Positions 1-12,102 of a stretch of DNA of 64,000 nucleotides are shown one piece after another. The position numbers and the translations under genes were made by a program. The notes under the pieces are model-generated. The model ran no database searches. It was not told the DNA's origin and was given only the letters and a program-made list of their open reading frames with translations. The DNA comes from Lutraria lutraria (Eukaryota; Mollusca; Bivalvia; Venerida; Mactridae), in contig OZ026847.1 of NCBI GenBank assembly GCA_964023205.1, forward strand, positions 3,904,819-3,968,818, read 5' to 3'. Within the stretch, counting starts at the first letter, position 1, and each line of letters begins with the position of its first letter.

Positions 1-63
1 TGTTACATAACATACATGTATGCCCAACTACTTATACCTGTATACATAATTGTATATACTTTA

Positions 64-150
64 CAGTGCAACCTCCCAAAAGCAACACCTTTTGGGAGTA
101 TCAAGTGTGTCGTTACTGAGAAGTTGTCGCTCTAGAGGGGTTAAATTAGT
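64..150 (+). repeat. Possible pogo/Tigger-like transposon terminus
   Basis: After TTTA the sequence begins CAGTGCAACCTCCCAAAAGC and continues with a self-complementary stretch (CTCCCAAAAG / CTTTTGGGAG). This layout resembles ends of pogo/Tigger-type Tc1-mariner elements (CAG start next to TA). I did not find a matching opposite end, so it may be a fragment. The same piece is at 10902-10988. Confidence 0.3.
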
Positions 151-346
151 ACATATTATTAGTGATATTATGAAAAAGGAATAATCAAGAAAAAAAGAGA
201 AGTTGATGCTCTGAAGAGGTTGACCTGTATAGGCAATTTGAAATAAATGACATTTTGGGTCACTAATTTGAATCACAGTATACAATGTTTATACTGGTAT
301 GAATATTTGTAATATTGAGTACTTATCATGTTTATTGCATTCACAG

Positions 347-485
347 GATGAAGTTCACTGAATGGACATGGAAAATAGCGGGAAACACTGTGTCGGCCGA
401 TCGAGATGAGCCCTGGAGTAATGCACAGTATACCAGGTTTTATTCCGGCAAGTATTGGCTAGGTAGAAAGAGTCAGCCAATATAA
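347..485 (+). CDS. Candidate terminal exon, unrecognised protein (copy 1)
   Basis: A polypyrimidine-poor but usable acceptor (GCATTCACAG) precedes an open frame of 45 codons that ends at TAA (483-485). It reads from MKFTEWTWKIAG to YWLGRKSQPI. The composition (several Trp and Tyr, GC higher than the surroundings) is unlike neighbouring intronic DNA, which favours real coding sequence. The frame needs one base before its ATG, so the upstream exon should end after two bases of a codon. The candidate exon at 10429-10535 does not provide that phase, so either an exon is missing between them or the two belong to different transcripts. An ATG opens the frame, so it could also be an initiating exon. 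I do not recognise the family. Confidence 0.4.
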
Positions 486-1264
486 CCATGTGATGATGTG
501 CATGTGTGTAATGTGTGAAGATGTATTGGTTATTTGTGTAAACAGCACATGCATTGATATAATGGACCAATAGAATATACAGACACTGACAGTGATTTTA
601 TAAGTTGTAATTGTTTTTCTACCAACTAGAATTTATAATACATACAGTGACATTCTTATAACAGTATTCTAAACAAAAAAGTGATCAAAATGTGTAAGAA
701 GAATAGATGGCCTCCACTTATGAAAAAATGACTGAGAGACCTTCAGGGATCCTATTTCGTAATATGTTTATTACTTAGGCTAAGTCCAAATATATTGGGC
801 TGGATTTGAAGTCTGTAAAATGCAGGTGATCTGCAAAGCCAAATGTCTATGGCATAGATAAATCTGGTTTAAAAAATTGTATTGAATTCAAATGATAGAA
901 ATTAAAATGATAAATTAAAGTTATGTTGTTTTAACTTATTATGAAATCGGCCCCAGATTATGTTACAAACTTTATACAATCAATCCTCTGAGACAGCATA
1001 TGTCATTTGAATTGACCATAAATGAATGTAATAATGTACAACATGACAATGAGGAATCTTTTTCACTATATTGAGTAATAGTTCTGAGGTAATACATGCA
1101 ACGTTTTGGAGCGGGAAAAGAACATTATTTCTGAACATATCAAATCAATAACACTACCACCTCTTAGATTGATTTCTGCAAAACTAATAGTTTGTTTATT
1201 CTTAGTTCAGTTTTATGGTGCATCAACAACAAATTGTCAAAAGAAATGAAATATAGCAAGCCAT

Positions 1265-2575
1265 AAAAATGAATAACTGGATCGCTCACCTGAGTATCGT
1301 AACACTAAGGGATAATTAGTCTCCTGCGGTACCGGAGGGGACTTTAGTCTTTGTCGATGTCAGTCTGTCCATCCGTCCGTCTGTCTGTCCGAAGTGGTTT
1401 CGGGATGATAACTTCAGTTAGGGGAGATGGATTTCAATGAAAGTTGGTATATGTATAGCTTAGATGATTACCTGGAGTGATATTGCACTTGGGGTCAATT
1501 GGTCAAATATCTAGGTCACTGTTACTAAAAATAGAAAATTAGTTTCCGGATGATAACTTCAGTTAGGGGTGATGGATTGCAATGAAAGTTGGTGTATGGA
1601 TAGCTTAGGGGATTGCCTAGAGTGGGATTACACTTAGTGTCAATAGGTCAAATATCTAGGTGACTGAAATTTGGTTTTAGGAAGATAACTTAAGCTGGCT
1701 CGCTCATATAGACAAAATTATCATCATAAAAAAATCTTAGCAGATGCTGCTGTATAAACATAAGCTTACATTCCAATAATGTGTGCTGGCAGTGGACTTG
1801 ATTTGCATGCAATACTGACTGTAAGCTTGTTTGATCAAGGGAGGCTATTTGTCATGGTAAAAGGTTATATACCCCAACTGTCAAGTAGTTGTTGAAATCA
1901 CCCCGATGGGCAGGGCCAATATTGACCCTGGGGCCATGATTTGCATGTAATTTGTAGAAATCTACAAGACAATGCTACATACAAAGTATCTAAGCTCTAA
2001 GCCTTGTGGTTTTTAATTTTCCTATAAAAGCCTATGTAAATCAATTTTGACCCTGCATCCGTAATTTGAACAGACTCAGTAGAGATCCCCTAGACAATGC
2101 TACATACCAAATATCTTAGCTCTAGGCCATGTGGTTTTGGACAAGAAGATTTTTTAATTTTCTAATATAACATAAAGTAAACCCAGGGGCGGGGCTATTT
2201 TTTACCCCGGGGCCATAATTCGAACAAACCTGGTAGAGGTCCACAAGACAATGCTACATACAAATATCTAAGCTCTAGACCTTGTGGTTTTGGAGAAGAA
2301 CATTTTCCTATATAAGCATATATAAATCAAGTGACCCCGGGGCGGGGCCTATTTTGACCCTAGGGTAATATTTTGAACAAACTTGGTAGAGCTCCACTAG
2401 AAATGCTATAAATTTTGGTAGAGTTTCATGCAAGGAACACACCTGTGAAGTTTGGTTGAAATTGACCATGTGGTTTAGGAGGAGATGTTGTTTAAAGAAA
2501 TTGTTGACAACAGACGGACGATGAAGGACATAACTCAATCCTAAATACTCTCTTGGCACTCTGTGCCAGGTAAGC
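1265..2575. repeat. Composite bivalve interspersed repeat (copy 1)
   Basis: This is a dispersed-repeat block. It starts near GATCGCTCACCTGAG, followed by GTCCATCCGTCCGTCTGTCT. Next come two diverged copies of a ~135-bp unit containing GGATGATAACTTCAGTTAGG (about 1411 and 1549). After these are about four diverged units of 130-145 bp containing GACAATGCTACATAC, CTAAGCTCTAG and CTTGTGGTTTT between about 1880 and 2480. I know these word combinations from bivalve genomes. Open frames here are repeat translations, not genes. Confidence 0.7.
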
Positions 2576-3927
2576 TAAAAATGGAAATCAATAGACATAA
2601 TTCATGTAATATAATAATGCATAAATGAGAACGAAGGGTGACTGACATGAACAGTTTTAAAACTGAAAGGTGATAAAGTAATTTACTGAATAGACCAGTT
2701 AGCATAAATAAGATGAAGTGTATAAAAGTCCTACTTTCTTTAAATAATTGACAGTTTTAGGTTTGACAGTATTAAAAAGTGTGTTCATGTTTTCAATATT
2801 AAAATGTTTTGTACGGATTAGGCCATTTATTTAAAGCGAGATTTCTGTTCTTCATCTGTGTTGCTTTAGGAAATATTAGAGCAAGATGCTTTTATAGCCT
2901 CCTAGGATCACCTTCCTCTAGCTAGGGCTTGAACATGCCAACACCATCTGCCAGTCTCACACACAGAGCATTTTTCAACACATTATATGTCTTTGTTTCC
3001 ATCACTGGGTATACAGACCACCTCCTACTCTTCTTGTTCCACACACGCTACAGTCTGAAACACAATTTTACACTAAACTTTATCCACAGGGTTTCCCCCT
3101 CTTACCAACCCTGTATTGTAGACAAAATAAATGTTTATCATTGTAAAAAATCCCTTCTACGGTGTATGTGATACTGCCTATTTTCACAAATCAGTAACTG
3201 ATGGGTGCCGTGTGACACATTTTAAACAAGTTCATTTTCAAACATTTTTGGATGGCCATAGTCACAAAAAGTTATAACACCAATACATTTCAAATAACTG
3301 TCTGAGTTGCCAATATTTTAGGTGACTGTACTAAGTTGCCCACAACATCTATCATAGCATTAACATCAGCATGCTGTCAGTTTTAATAACAGCCAGGAGT
3401 TCATATCTTATATTTGTCCACCAGAAGAAGTAGTCAATTTCTAAGAAACACCAAATATCTCATTTGCCAAATATTCGTTTGAAGGTTATTACTGGATATG
3501 AATGCAGTCTTTGGAAATTGAACAGGAGACATTGCCATTAAGTGAGCATTCCCCCCCCCCCCTAAAAAGCAAGCAAATTTTCATACAGACATAAATATGT
3601 ACCTCATTGACCCATCTTGTTGAGCACATTTGCTCTGTCAGCATGCGTGTTGTTGTCCAAGGCTGCTAATAGGTTTCTAACTCAGTAAATGGGAGGTGTG
3701 TTTGAAAAACTCTTGGCGCAATACATCAGGATGTGCTGGTGAAATCCTTCAAGATTTGCTGTACTCCTAAATGAATTATTAGTATATTTTTGTATCTTTT
3801 ACAGCCACGAGCATAAAAGAATGTGCTAAAATTAGCACATGAGTTATTCTTATATGTAATTCTCAAAAAGATTCAGCTGATAGTTTACTGGTTATACCAA
3901 CAGGTAGAATCATTAAGAAATGGAGAA

Positions 3928-3970
3928 TTGCCTGTCCTAATGACGCATTCACTACAGCAGGATATTTCTG
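3928..3970. repeat. 43-bp direct repeat, member 1
   Basis: This 43-bp stretch (TTGCCTGTCCTAATGACGCA onwards) is repeated exactly at 4511-4553. Read on the minus strand, both members begin at a CAG and contain an open piece with the frame KYPAVVNASLGQ followed by G|GC. They could be a duplicated mini-exon or a minisatellite unit. Duplicates of both lie about 10.84 kb away (14767-14809 and 15350-15392). Confidence 0.75.
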
Positions 3971-4224
3971 TTTATGTAAAACTTGTTGTAAAATGTGGAA
4001 ATTTACAGATAGTATTTCCATAGAAATAAGTATACACATGCAATGAGGGACAGAAGAAGCAATATCAACATCTTCCAATGAGAGCATTCAAAATTTACCA
4101 AAATCGACAACTTTTATAGAACTAACAGTCTGACAGTGCATTTATATAGCTTTGTTTCTTTTCTTGCTAATGTGATTATAAAAAATATACATTTTAGTGT
4201 TATCAAGAAGTATTCATTGTTTAC

Positions 4225-5311
4225 CTAAAATTTAGGAAGTAATGTACTTTCTTCAGCAGTTGTTTATCTAAGACAACACAAGCGAGATCCTTCAGGGCCT
4301 GCTTGTGCTGAGAAACAGAAATCCAAGATTTGGTCTGGTCTTCCTCAGACAATGGTCCATGCAGGCACTGGTAAATTCTATCATCCCCGTGAGCCAGAAT
4401 CCACTCATGCACATTCACAATGTGGTGGAGGACACTTCTCCATAGTCCCTGAGGAATAAAGCAACAATTTTTTCTCTAATACAGAATTAAGACATGATAA
4501 CCAAAACAATTTGCCTGTCCTAATGACGCATTCACTACAGCAGGATATTTCTGGTTTTGAGTCAGTTGGTGCGATTTGTAGGCTATTGTTGCCTCTAAAC
4601 ATTTATTCATTAAGTACGCATGAGCAGGCAGTTGGTGCGTAATGTAACACAGTCAAATCACAACAAATGATTTATTTTCTTCTCATAATGGCATTGAATC
4701 CAACAAACAAAGCAACTTATTTAGACTAGGTCATGAATAAGTAACATAATAAAATTGTCATATTTTAAACCTTTCTGGAACATATACATGGCTGTCAGAT
4801 ACAATAGCCCAAGTTTAAACAAACCTTATTCAAAATGTTGTAGGAGATGACATCACAATATTGTGTACTAACCAATTGATTCATCTGATTCATAACAACT
4901 TAGTATTTTGTGGATAACAATTTAAAAGCAATGAACAAATGCTTAAGTATTTCTTCCCACAAACTGACCATATGTTTCCCCTACCTTGCATGTGAACCAG
5001 AAATGATTAACAATATCTTTACACCATTGATGCAAAATGCTTTTGCCTTTTCGCTGTGCAATCTAGTAAGAACAACATATGAGTACTTGAGTTCTACAAT
5101 GAAGGAAAAACATACATTTATCTCACAGCCATTATTAGCAAAATTTATTTTAGTAAAGATGATTCTGTTCTACTTGAATGTTCAAAATCAATTAATTTTC
5201 TAAATTCTTATCCAAACAATATAGGTAGCAATTTACCTTGGTTAGTTTCTTTCCAAGGTTCTTAGCAGCATGCCAAATGTCATAGGAATGTTTTGTTTGG
5301 ATAGTTTTTTC
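4225..5311 (-). CDS. 3' exons with transposase-derived domain (copy 1)
   Basis: Two minus-strand exons fit in phase. Exon 5311-5237 (acceptor TCCTTTCAG, donor GTAAAT) is 25 codons, phase 0 at both ends, and contains DIWHAAKNLGKKLTK. Exon 4448-4225 (acceptor TTCCTCAG, donor GTAAAC) is 224 nt and reads GLWRSVLHHIVNVHEW to KVHYFLNFR. These motifs match a family of uncharacterised metazoan proteins (fish, cnidarian, mollusc) that look like DDE-type transposases, where a D-x-W-H-x-x-K segment is followed by an LW-x-x-VLHH-x-x-x-x-HEW segment. That match is from memory. The roughly 40 residues usually between these motifs are absent from the two exons, so an exon may be missing or the copy degenerate. 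It probably belongs to the same gene as the exons at 6389-9253. A domesticated transposase-derived DNA-binding protein or a dead element are both possible. Confidence 0.6.
4511..4553. repeat. 43-bp direct repeat, member 2
   Basis: This is an exact copy of 3928-3970, 583 bp to the right. It lies in the intron between the minus-strand exons at 5237-5311 and 4225-4448, so the two members flank the transposase-like exon. Confidence 0.75.
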
Positions 5312-6388
5312 CTGAAAGGACAAATTTACAATACAAATAATCAATTAATATGTATCTGTTTTTACATCCAACCAACAATCTTTCAGAATACAGAGACGGT
5401 TTCCAACTTCCAACATGTTTCTGCACTGTATATCACGCCTCGAACACTGATGTGATACAACACCCAGTTTCAATATCCTGACACTGGGCCAAGCAATCCT
5501 GGAATGACCCTTATATGCCAAGCACCATCTTAGGGTGATTAACCAGAATCATTTTAACAATTTTGGTATGTCACAGCCAATGATCATACTCACAAACTCA
5601 AACTCCAAAGGTGAACGTTATACAAACTGAGCTACCAGGGAAGGTTATAAGTACAAATTGTGTGTGACAGGTACAAGTCATTCTCAGGTACACATTCAGA
5701 CACAAAATGTGTCTGTGGTCATATCTATCTGATTCAAATATTATAATCAAGGAATTTTGAAGGAATAATTGAAACGAAACTCCATCAAAACCTACCAATA
5801 AATACAATACACAAAATTTGACTTGTAAAGTAAAATATGGAATGAAGCAAATTTTTTGTCAGATATGGACTGTACAAGTGTTGCAGACAGACACATATAT
5901 TATACAAATCGTACATATGTGCATGTTTCGGTGGTGGTGGCGGGGTAAATGTAATATGTACATGAATAATTTATTTACGCAGAGTAAATACCAGGTAGCT
6001 TTTCTCAAAAAGAAGAAAGACATCCTTTAGAATTTTTTTCAATGCATACAAATATAAATGACTACAGTGATTATCAAACTAAATATATGCCTTTACAGAC
6101 TAACCATAGTTAGATGATAAAATATCCTAATTAATAGTTCTAAAGAATTTATGGTAGAAACCAATTTAGCTGACTCCATCAAGTACAGCACAGTGAGTTA
6201 ATGTGTGGTCACTTCAAATCCAAGACCCAGATTACAACACTGTTTACTACAGATTCTGTAATTTCACTGGCTGTGCATGAAACAAATGAATCTCCCTTTC
6301 ACCAAGATAAAACATTCTGCTAAAAATTATTTTACAAAAATCTATGTAGTATAATAAGGTTTTAAATAATATTATTGTAGTAACTTAC

Positions 6389-9253
6389 TCTGAAGGATCA
6401 ATGAAGGATGATAATAGTTTTTTCATCAAATGAGGTCTGGAAGTCTTTCCATCTTCTCTACTGGATTCTTGTTTTCTAGAGAAAGAGGAAAAACAGTTCA
6501 GTTAAAATATGAAAGGCTAAAGTGCCATGATAACTAACACACACGATAAGTAAATGTTTATATATACTCGAAATTATTCACAATACTTCATACAACTTGT
6601 GCAAAAACATAACAACTCAACAGAAAGTCAGTTGGTTAATTTCCATGCGAAAACAGAAAGTATGCTGACATATGACCGTTCGGACAAATAAATGTGTTTG
6701 CCATAACACTATCTATTGACCAAAAAGGCCAATAACAATCTTTTCTTGGCCTCTTAGGATGTTTTGGAATCAAAAACAGCATTCTGACATGTACTTTGGG
6801 TTAAGTATAAAAAATAAATTGTTAAAAAAATTCCTTCCTACCTACCAACTAAAAGTTTTCTGGTTACAGCAAACAAACATCTTGAAGGCCGTCTAATGTA
6901 CAATAAGGTTCTTATTCCTATCCTTTCACAGTGACTACAATTTATTTTTGCCAATGAAAAATCACCAAAGTAGACATACTCACTCAGTTTTGTTGTCTCC
7001 AGAGGAGTCCATTTCTTCCAATCCTGATGTTAAATCAAGATGTACATGTCTGCAAGACAAAAATTTTGTGTTGTTATTTTTTGTTTACTGTTGTTCTTAT
7101 GAACACCTTCTACTAAAACGCCATCTCAAGGGATTCAAGCCTAAACATAGACTGTAACTTAATTGTTACAAGAATTTTCACATCGTGTCATTAACACTAT
7201 CTTGCTTTAAAATTTATGTTCCACTCACTATTTTGCTTTGAACAGCTTTTAAAACACTGTGTTGCACAACTGAAAGGTGAGCGAAATGATGGATGGGTGG
7301 ATTGTAAAATTATTAGTCACAAAAATTATTGTTAATTGTGGAGTATTTAAATTTACCAAAGGAATGAAAAAAGAACAATGACGCCCACTAAAAATGCAAA
7401 GTGGATATTAATTTCCTCTTTAATATTGCATTGAGTAATCTTGCCCTTTAACCTATCGACATCGCTTTCAATAGCGGTCGTCCACATAGACAAAATTGTA
7501 GGTTATTGGTATGACATGGGTTTTTGTTGAACATCACTGAGACTCTGACATACTAGAGATCATCTACATCATAGTACATAGTGACTACATGTGATGATCA
7601 GCCTCCTTACCTGACCAGAGGCTTGTCTCATCACATAGGGACCAGCATTTGCAAAGATGCAATTACTTTCTGAAAATCAAATTCATTTCACTTTACCATC
7701 CTGAATTCTTTATTAGAAGTTATGTAGGATTTATTTCACATCCATGGTATACTGAACAAAATAATAGAGAAACTAAATGATAAAACAGTACCTGCCACCA
7801 TGCATTTCCATCTCTAAAACTGACACACCAGATACTGAATGGGTGCTCACAACAACCCTCAAACTGTCAGGGGTGGAGGTCAGTCTTGATGGTCCAGGTA
7901 TCTCAGCAACAAGAATATGTTGGTACCTAAAATAATGCATACAATATTACTCTTCAGCACATGAACATAATTATATGTTTTTAAATTAATAAAAAAACTT
8001 TAAAAAATATTAATGGTTTGGAGCATCAAGTCTATTGACTAATTAGAAGAAACATATGAACATTACAGTCAGAGGAAAGAATATGAAATAGCTTAGATTT
8101 ATATTGCATAAAATTTACAAATTTGCATTAAAATAAAAACAGCCTTCTCAATCAAATCTCATTACAATGTTAGACTTGAACCAGATGGATGATGTCCTTT
8201 CTGTCTATCATTATCTTTGTGTGTTTTTCATGAATTGCACAAGATTAAATGTGCAGTTCAAATAACTTCAATGTTTGTATTACATTTGTATTTGTTTAAC
8301 GCCTTAATGAAGAAGTCAGATCTGTTGTGCATTGTCAAAATAATTGGATAGATATCACAAAGTGATGTAAGGCGCATAGCTGGACTTTATATTCTTGAAC
8401 TCCTTGGATTTAATTTGAAATGAAAATGAACTTTAAAACGACCAAGTTAAAATGCTTATAATCTATATGTTCCTTTAATTAAGTTTAATGCCAAATTAAC
8501 CCCTCACAGGGATGTCAGCTTAAAAATCAAGACAGAGACCTACAACATGTTTACAAAATCTTTAATTGTACAGTCAGTCTTTCAGTTTTTATTCCATATT
8601 TACTTTAAAAAAAACAATCTGTGTGATTCCAAGCCTTCTTTAACACTGTTTTCACAGGAGACTGGTAAAAAAGTTTAGACTCTGGGATTGTATGCTGTTA
8701 TTTTGTCAAATCTAGAACAGGCCAAAATGATAAAAAGATACGTTTATGGCTTAGATATAGCCATATTTTGGACCATATATACCACAGACCTGAGGGGAGA
8801 GACCTTTACTCCTTTTGGAGTAAGTTCCAGCTATGCCCCTGGATATTACTTTTTGCTACTTTCACTTTCAGTTCAGCGGTTTTTCGGACTCGCCTATACT
8901 CTTGAAACCTGAGCTTTTTCGGTTCCAAAGCAGTTTTTCCACCAGGATTGATCAACATCGTCAACAGAAAATAACGGAAAAAACACAATAAACCGATCGA
9001 TCTCTGCATGCGCTGTCGAAAATCTAACCAGACAAAACAAAAATCATCGTACCTGTCGATCCGGAATGTCGCCCCGTTACGGTCACTCTGTATGTTATGA
9101 TCGTGTTTTATCACGTTCCACCGAGCAATTCCATTTCTTAAATTAATCCTTGATCGTTCGTAGGACTTCTTACGAACAACCTTACGCCTCTTCCTTTCAT
9201 TATCTGTTATTCGATCTTGGCCTCCCTCTCTGTTTACCGTGTGTATCCGCCAT
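6389..9253 (-). CDS. 5' exons of split gene with basic, AT-hook-like N-terminus (copy 1)
   Basis: Four minus-strand exons join in one phase. Exon 1 (9253-9053) starts at ATG 9253 and ends at donor GTACGA. Exon 2 is 7926-7792 (135 nt), exon 3 is 7049-6984 (66 nt) and exon 4 is 6475-6389 (87 nt, donor GTAAGT). Each junction splits a codon 2+1. The start reads MADTHGKQRGRPRS, with an AT-hook-like RGRPR. It hits TAA after 17 codons, but a one-base shift near 9211-9216 opens RITDNERKRRKVVRKK and on to FRIDR, so exon 1 looks frameshifted in both copies. The basic RITDNERKRRK segment resembles the N-terminal region of transposon-derived metazoan proteins. An optional exon at 7665-7611 (NCIFANAGPYVMRQASGQ) follows exon 2 in phase but would shift exon 3. 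Exon 4 does not join directly in phase to the exon at 5311. Function is unknown; nuclear DNA binding is an inference from the basic region. Confidence 0.55.
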
Positions 9254-9804
9254 TGCTGTTATGCTAATTTATCACGTGATCGAGTGAAAGCTTGATTTAC
9301 GGAAATCGACGATGTATTTCGGCTTGTTTCGGAGAGGTATTTAGGACCCGCGGGTGTTAAAAGATTTTCAAAAGTTTAGACAAAATTTACTAAACTGTGG
9401 GACGCCATCCTAAACAAATAACAAAGTTAATGTATTGTTTAAAGGATATTTGATTCGGTGGCCAGCGCATTTGGCTAACTTTTAATGATGATTTTGAACC
9501 TTCATATAACTTTAAAGGTATATTACTGTTCAGGACGGAATTATAATTATTTTTATGTGAATGTAAAAATGTTCACATCAATGGGGTATTAACTTGCTGA
9601 AGAACATATTAACAGCTTAGTTTCTCCCTTACGATGCTTTGTGAAGCGGATGACAGCGGATAAAAAACTTGTCATTTTCGTTTGCTTTGAATCTCGGCCA
9701 TTACTCGGGTACGTCCGTAACTAGTCGGAAGATCGGCGATTTGCATAAATGCGTGACGTCATTGAGCGCTATTTTTAGCCAATGTTCGATCAAAACAAAC
9801 CAAA

Positions 9805-9831
9805 ATGTCTGCGACGACCAGCACATCGTCC
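9805..9831 (+). CDS. Candidate first coding exon of divergent gene
   Basis: ATG at 9805 sits in a good vertebrate-like start context (CAAAATGTC). It opens nine codons, MSATTSTSS, that end exactly at a consensus donor GTAAGTG (9832). The surrounding DNA is richer in CpG than the window average, as expected for a promoter-proximal exon. Its partner is the minus-strand ATG at 9253, 552 bp away, giving a divergent pair created by the tandem junction at 9518/9519. The equivalent copy-1 exon would lie left of the window. The family is not recognised. Confidence 0.45.
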
Positions 9832-10428
9832 GTAAGTGTGATTTTTTCTCAATATTATTAAAATTTCGGTAATGCTTAGGCTTGATCGTGATTATTACAT
9901 AATGTACGATACATGTCTGCGATTGTTGAACCAGTTAATTCTGGTTATTTGTCGACGGAGAGCTGAAATGAGACATTTTACTCGGTTGAAATAGGCGCAG
10001 TTCGATGCTTTTATATCCCAAATTATGTTTTTATAGACCTAACTGTTAATTTACTTTGGTATGTGAATGCCGGTGTAGGTTTGATTTGTTTATATTGAAG
10101 CAATATGTATGTTATAAGTGTTTACGAGGTTTCAGTCAATCCACGCATCGGTGCTTCGCTCAACAAAACATGCCGAAAATGAAGGACATGATTTTACTTT
10201 ACGTGAACGTACGTGTTCAGTCAGACACCATTGTCTGTAAAGCTTATATTCCCTTACATAAGCATGTCAAGACAACTCGATCAACTTCAATTAAAAAGCC
10301 ATGTTACACTGTACTTTGTAATTATAAACCGCGCCTATGAATTTCTTCAGTCATATGTAAATTTATACAACAGTAAAAAGTGATGATGTCTGAATGTTGA
10401 TTCCTTGTGCATTTCATGTTACTAAAAG

Positions 10429-10535
10429 AGCATAGAACAAGATAGCAATGACAGTAGTCGGTCATCTAGTCCGGTTGAGAGGCCAGAGGGATAGGCGAGG
10501 GTCCACAAGATCAAGCAGTCTGGACAGAAATGAAG
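10429..10535 (+). CDS. Candidate second exon, Ser/Arg-rich, with apparent frameshift
   Basis: The exon follows ACTAAAAG and ends at donor GTTTGTG. In the phase left by the exon at 9805-9831 it reads SIEQDSNDSSRSSSPVERPE and then stops at TAG. The next frame, from the same point onward, reads DRRGSTRSSSLDRNE up to the donor. Both halves have the same Ser/Arg-rich, polar character. A one-base excess in the GGG run at 10488-10490 would explain the break. Whether this is a true mutation, an assembly error or an unrecognised splice site cannot be decided here. Such sequence is usually a disordered regulatory region. Confidence 0.4.
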
Positions 10536-11184
10536 GTTTGTGTTTCTGACTTTTCTCAATTACTGGTTCCTGTCTGTAAATTTGATTTATTCTATCATTT
10601 TTTCTACTGAAACAGCAGAAAACAACCATTTAATTATACTAATACTTTCTGTAAATGATCCACCATAGGCATAGACCAAATTTAATTATGATCCAGGTAT
10701 ATATCTGTGCCATCTAAGAATTGACAGTGTTCTCACTGCTATTCTCAATCTCATGAAAACATATTTTGTGTATACATGTACATTTATTGATATTTTCTGT
10801 GCTTATTTATTATCCATACTGATTCACAAACCACTGATTGTTACATAACATACATGTATGCCCAACTACTTATACCTGTATACATAATTGTATATACTTT
10901 ACAGTGCAACCTCCCAAAAGCAACACCTTTTGGGAGTATCAAGTGTGTCGTTACTGAGAAGTTGTCGCTCTAGAGGGGTTAAATTAGTACATATTATTAG
11001 TGATATTATGAAAAAGGAATAATCAAGAAAAAAAGAGAAGTTGATGCTCTGAAGAGGTTGACCTGTATAGGCAATTTGAAATAAATGACATTTTGGGTCA
11101 CTAATTTGAATCACAGTATACAATGTTTATACTGGTATGAATATTTGTAATATTGAGTACTTATCATGTTTATTGCATTCACAG

Positions 11185-11323
11185 GATGAAGTTCACTGAA
11201 TGGACATGGAAAATAGCGGGAAACACTGTGTCGGCCGATCGAGATGAGCCCTGGAGTAATGCACAGTATACCAGGTTTTATTCCGGCAAGTATTGGCTAG
11301 GTAGAAAGAGTCAGCCAATATAA
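11185..11323 (+). CDS. Candidate terminal exon, unrecognised protein (copy 2)
   Basis: This is the duplicate of the 347-485 exon, with the same acceptor, frame and TAA stop. In this copy the upstream plus-strand candidate exons (9805-9831 and 10429-10535) are present in the window. It is the better place to ask whether the three belong to one transcript, although the visible phases do not join directly. Confidence 0.4.
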
Positions 11324-12102
11324 CCATGTGATGATGTGCATGTGTGTAATGTGTGAAGATGTATTGGTTATTTGTGTAAACAGCACATGCATTGATATAA
11401 TGGACCAATAGAATATACAGACACTGACAGTGATTTTATAAGTTGTAATTGTTTTTCTACCAACTAGAATTTATAATACATACAGTGACATTCTTATAAC
11501 AGTATTCTAAACAAAAAAGTGATCAAAATGTGTAAGAAGAATAGATGGCCTCCACTTATGAAAAAATGACTGAGAGACCTTCAGGGATCCTATTTCGTAA
11601 TATGTTTATTACTTAGGCTAAGTCCAAATATATTGGGCTGGATTTGAAGTCTGTAAAATGCAGGTGATCTGCAAAGCCAAATGTCTATGGCATAGATAAA
11701 TCTGGTTTAAAAAATTGTATTGAATTCAAATGATAGAAATTAAAATGATAAATTAAAGTTATGTTGTTTTAACTTATTATGAAATCGGCCCCAGATTATG
11801 TTACAAACTTTATACAATCAATCCTCTGAGACAGCATATGTCATTTGAATTGACCATAAATGAATGTAATAATGTACAACATGACAATGAGGAATCTTTT
11901 TCACTATATTGAGTAATAGTTCTGAGGTAATACATGCAACGTTTTGGAGCGGGAAAAGAACATTATTTCTGAACATATCAAATCAATAACACTACCACCT
12001 CTTAGATTGATTTCTGCAAAACTAATAGTTTGTTTATTCTTAGTTCAGTTTTATGGTGCATCAACAACAAATTGTCAAAAGAAATGAAATATAGCAAGCC
12101 AT

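Larger units (their letters stand above)
486..4224. other. Gene-poor stretch of duplication copy 1
   Basis: Apart from the composite repeat at 1265-2575, I see no exon I can defend. It is probably 3' intronic or intergenic DNA of the minus-strand gene. The part 3800-4090 on the minus strand would be the place for exons following the 4225-4448 exon, but no convincing continuation was found. A C homopolymer lies at 3551-3562. The equivalent in copy 2 is 11324-15063. Confidence 0.6.
1..9518. repeat. Left copy of a ~10.84 kb tandem duplication (5' part outside window)
   Basis: This stretch recurs at 10839-20357 in the same orientation. Wherever I compared the two copies they agree base for base, except for a C run near 3551 that is 12 long here and 13 long in the second copy, which shifts the offset from 10838 to 10839. 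Similarity stops at the end of TTTAAAGG (9518 and 20357). The geometry implies a head-to-tail unit of about 10,839 bp. Copy 2 is 9519-20357, and the first 1.3 kb of copy 1 lies left of the window. The near identity means either a very recent duplication or an assembly that kept two alleles side by side. Confidence 0.95.

Noticed and set aside
61..285. 74-codon minus-strand open frame (and copy at 10899-11123)
   Set aside because: It overlaps the possible transposon terminus and AT-rich DNA; no family resemblance or splice support.
2308..2559. 83-codon minus-strand open frame (and its copy at 13146-13397)
   Set aside because: It lies wholly inside the composite bivalve repeat and translates the dispersed units.
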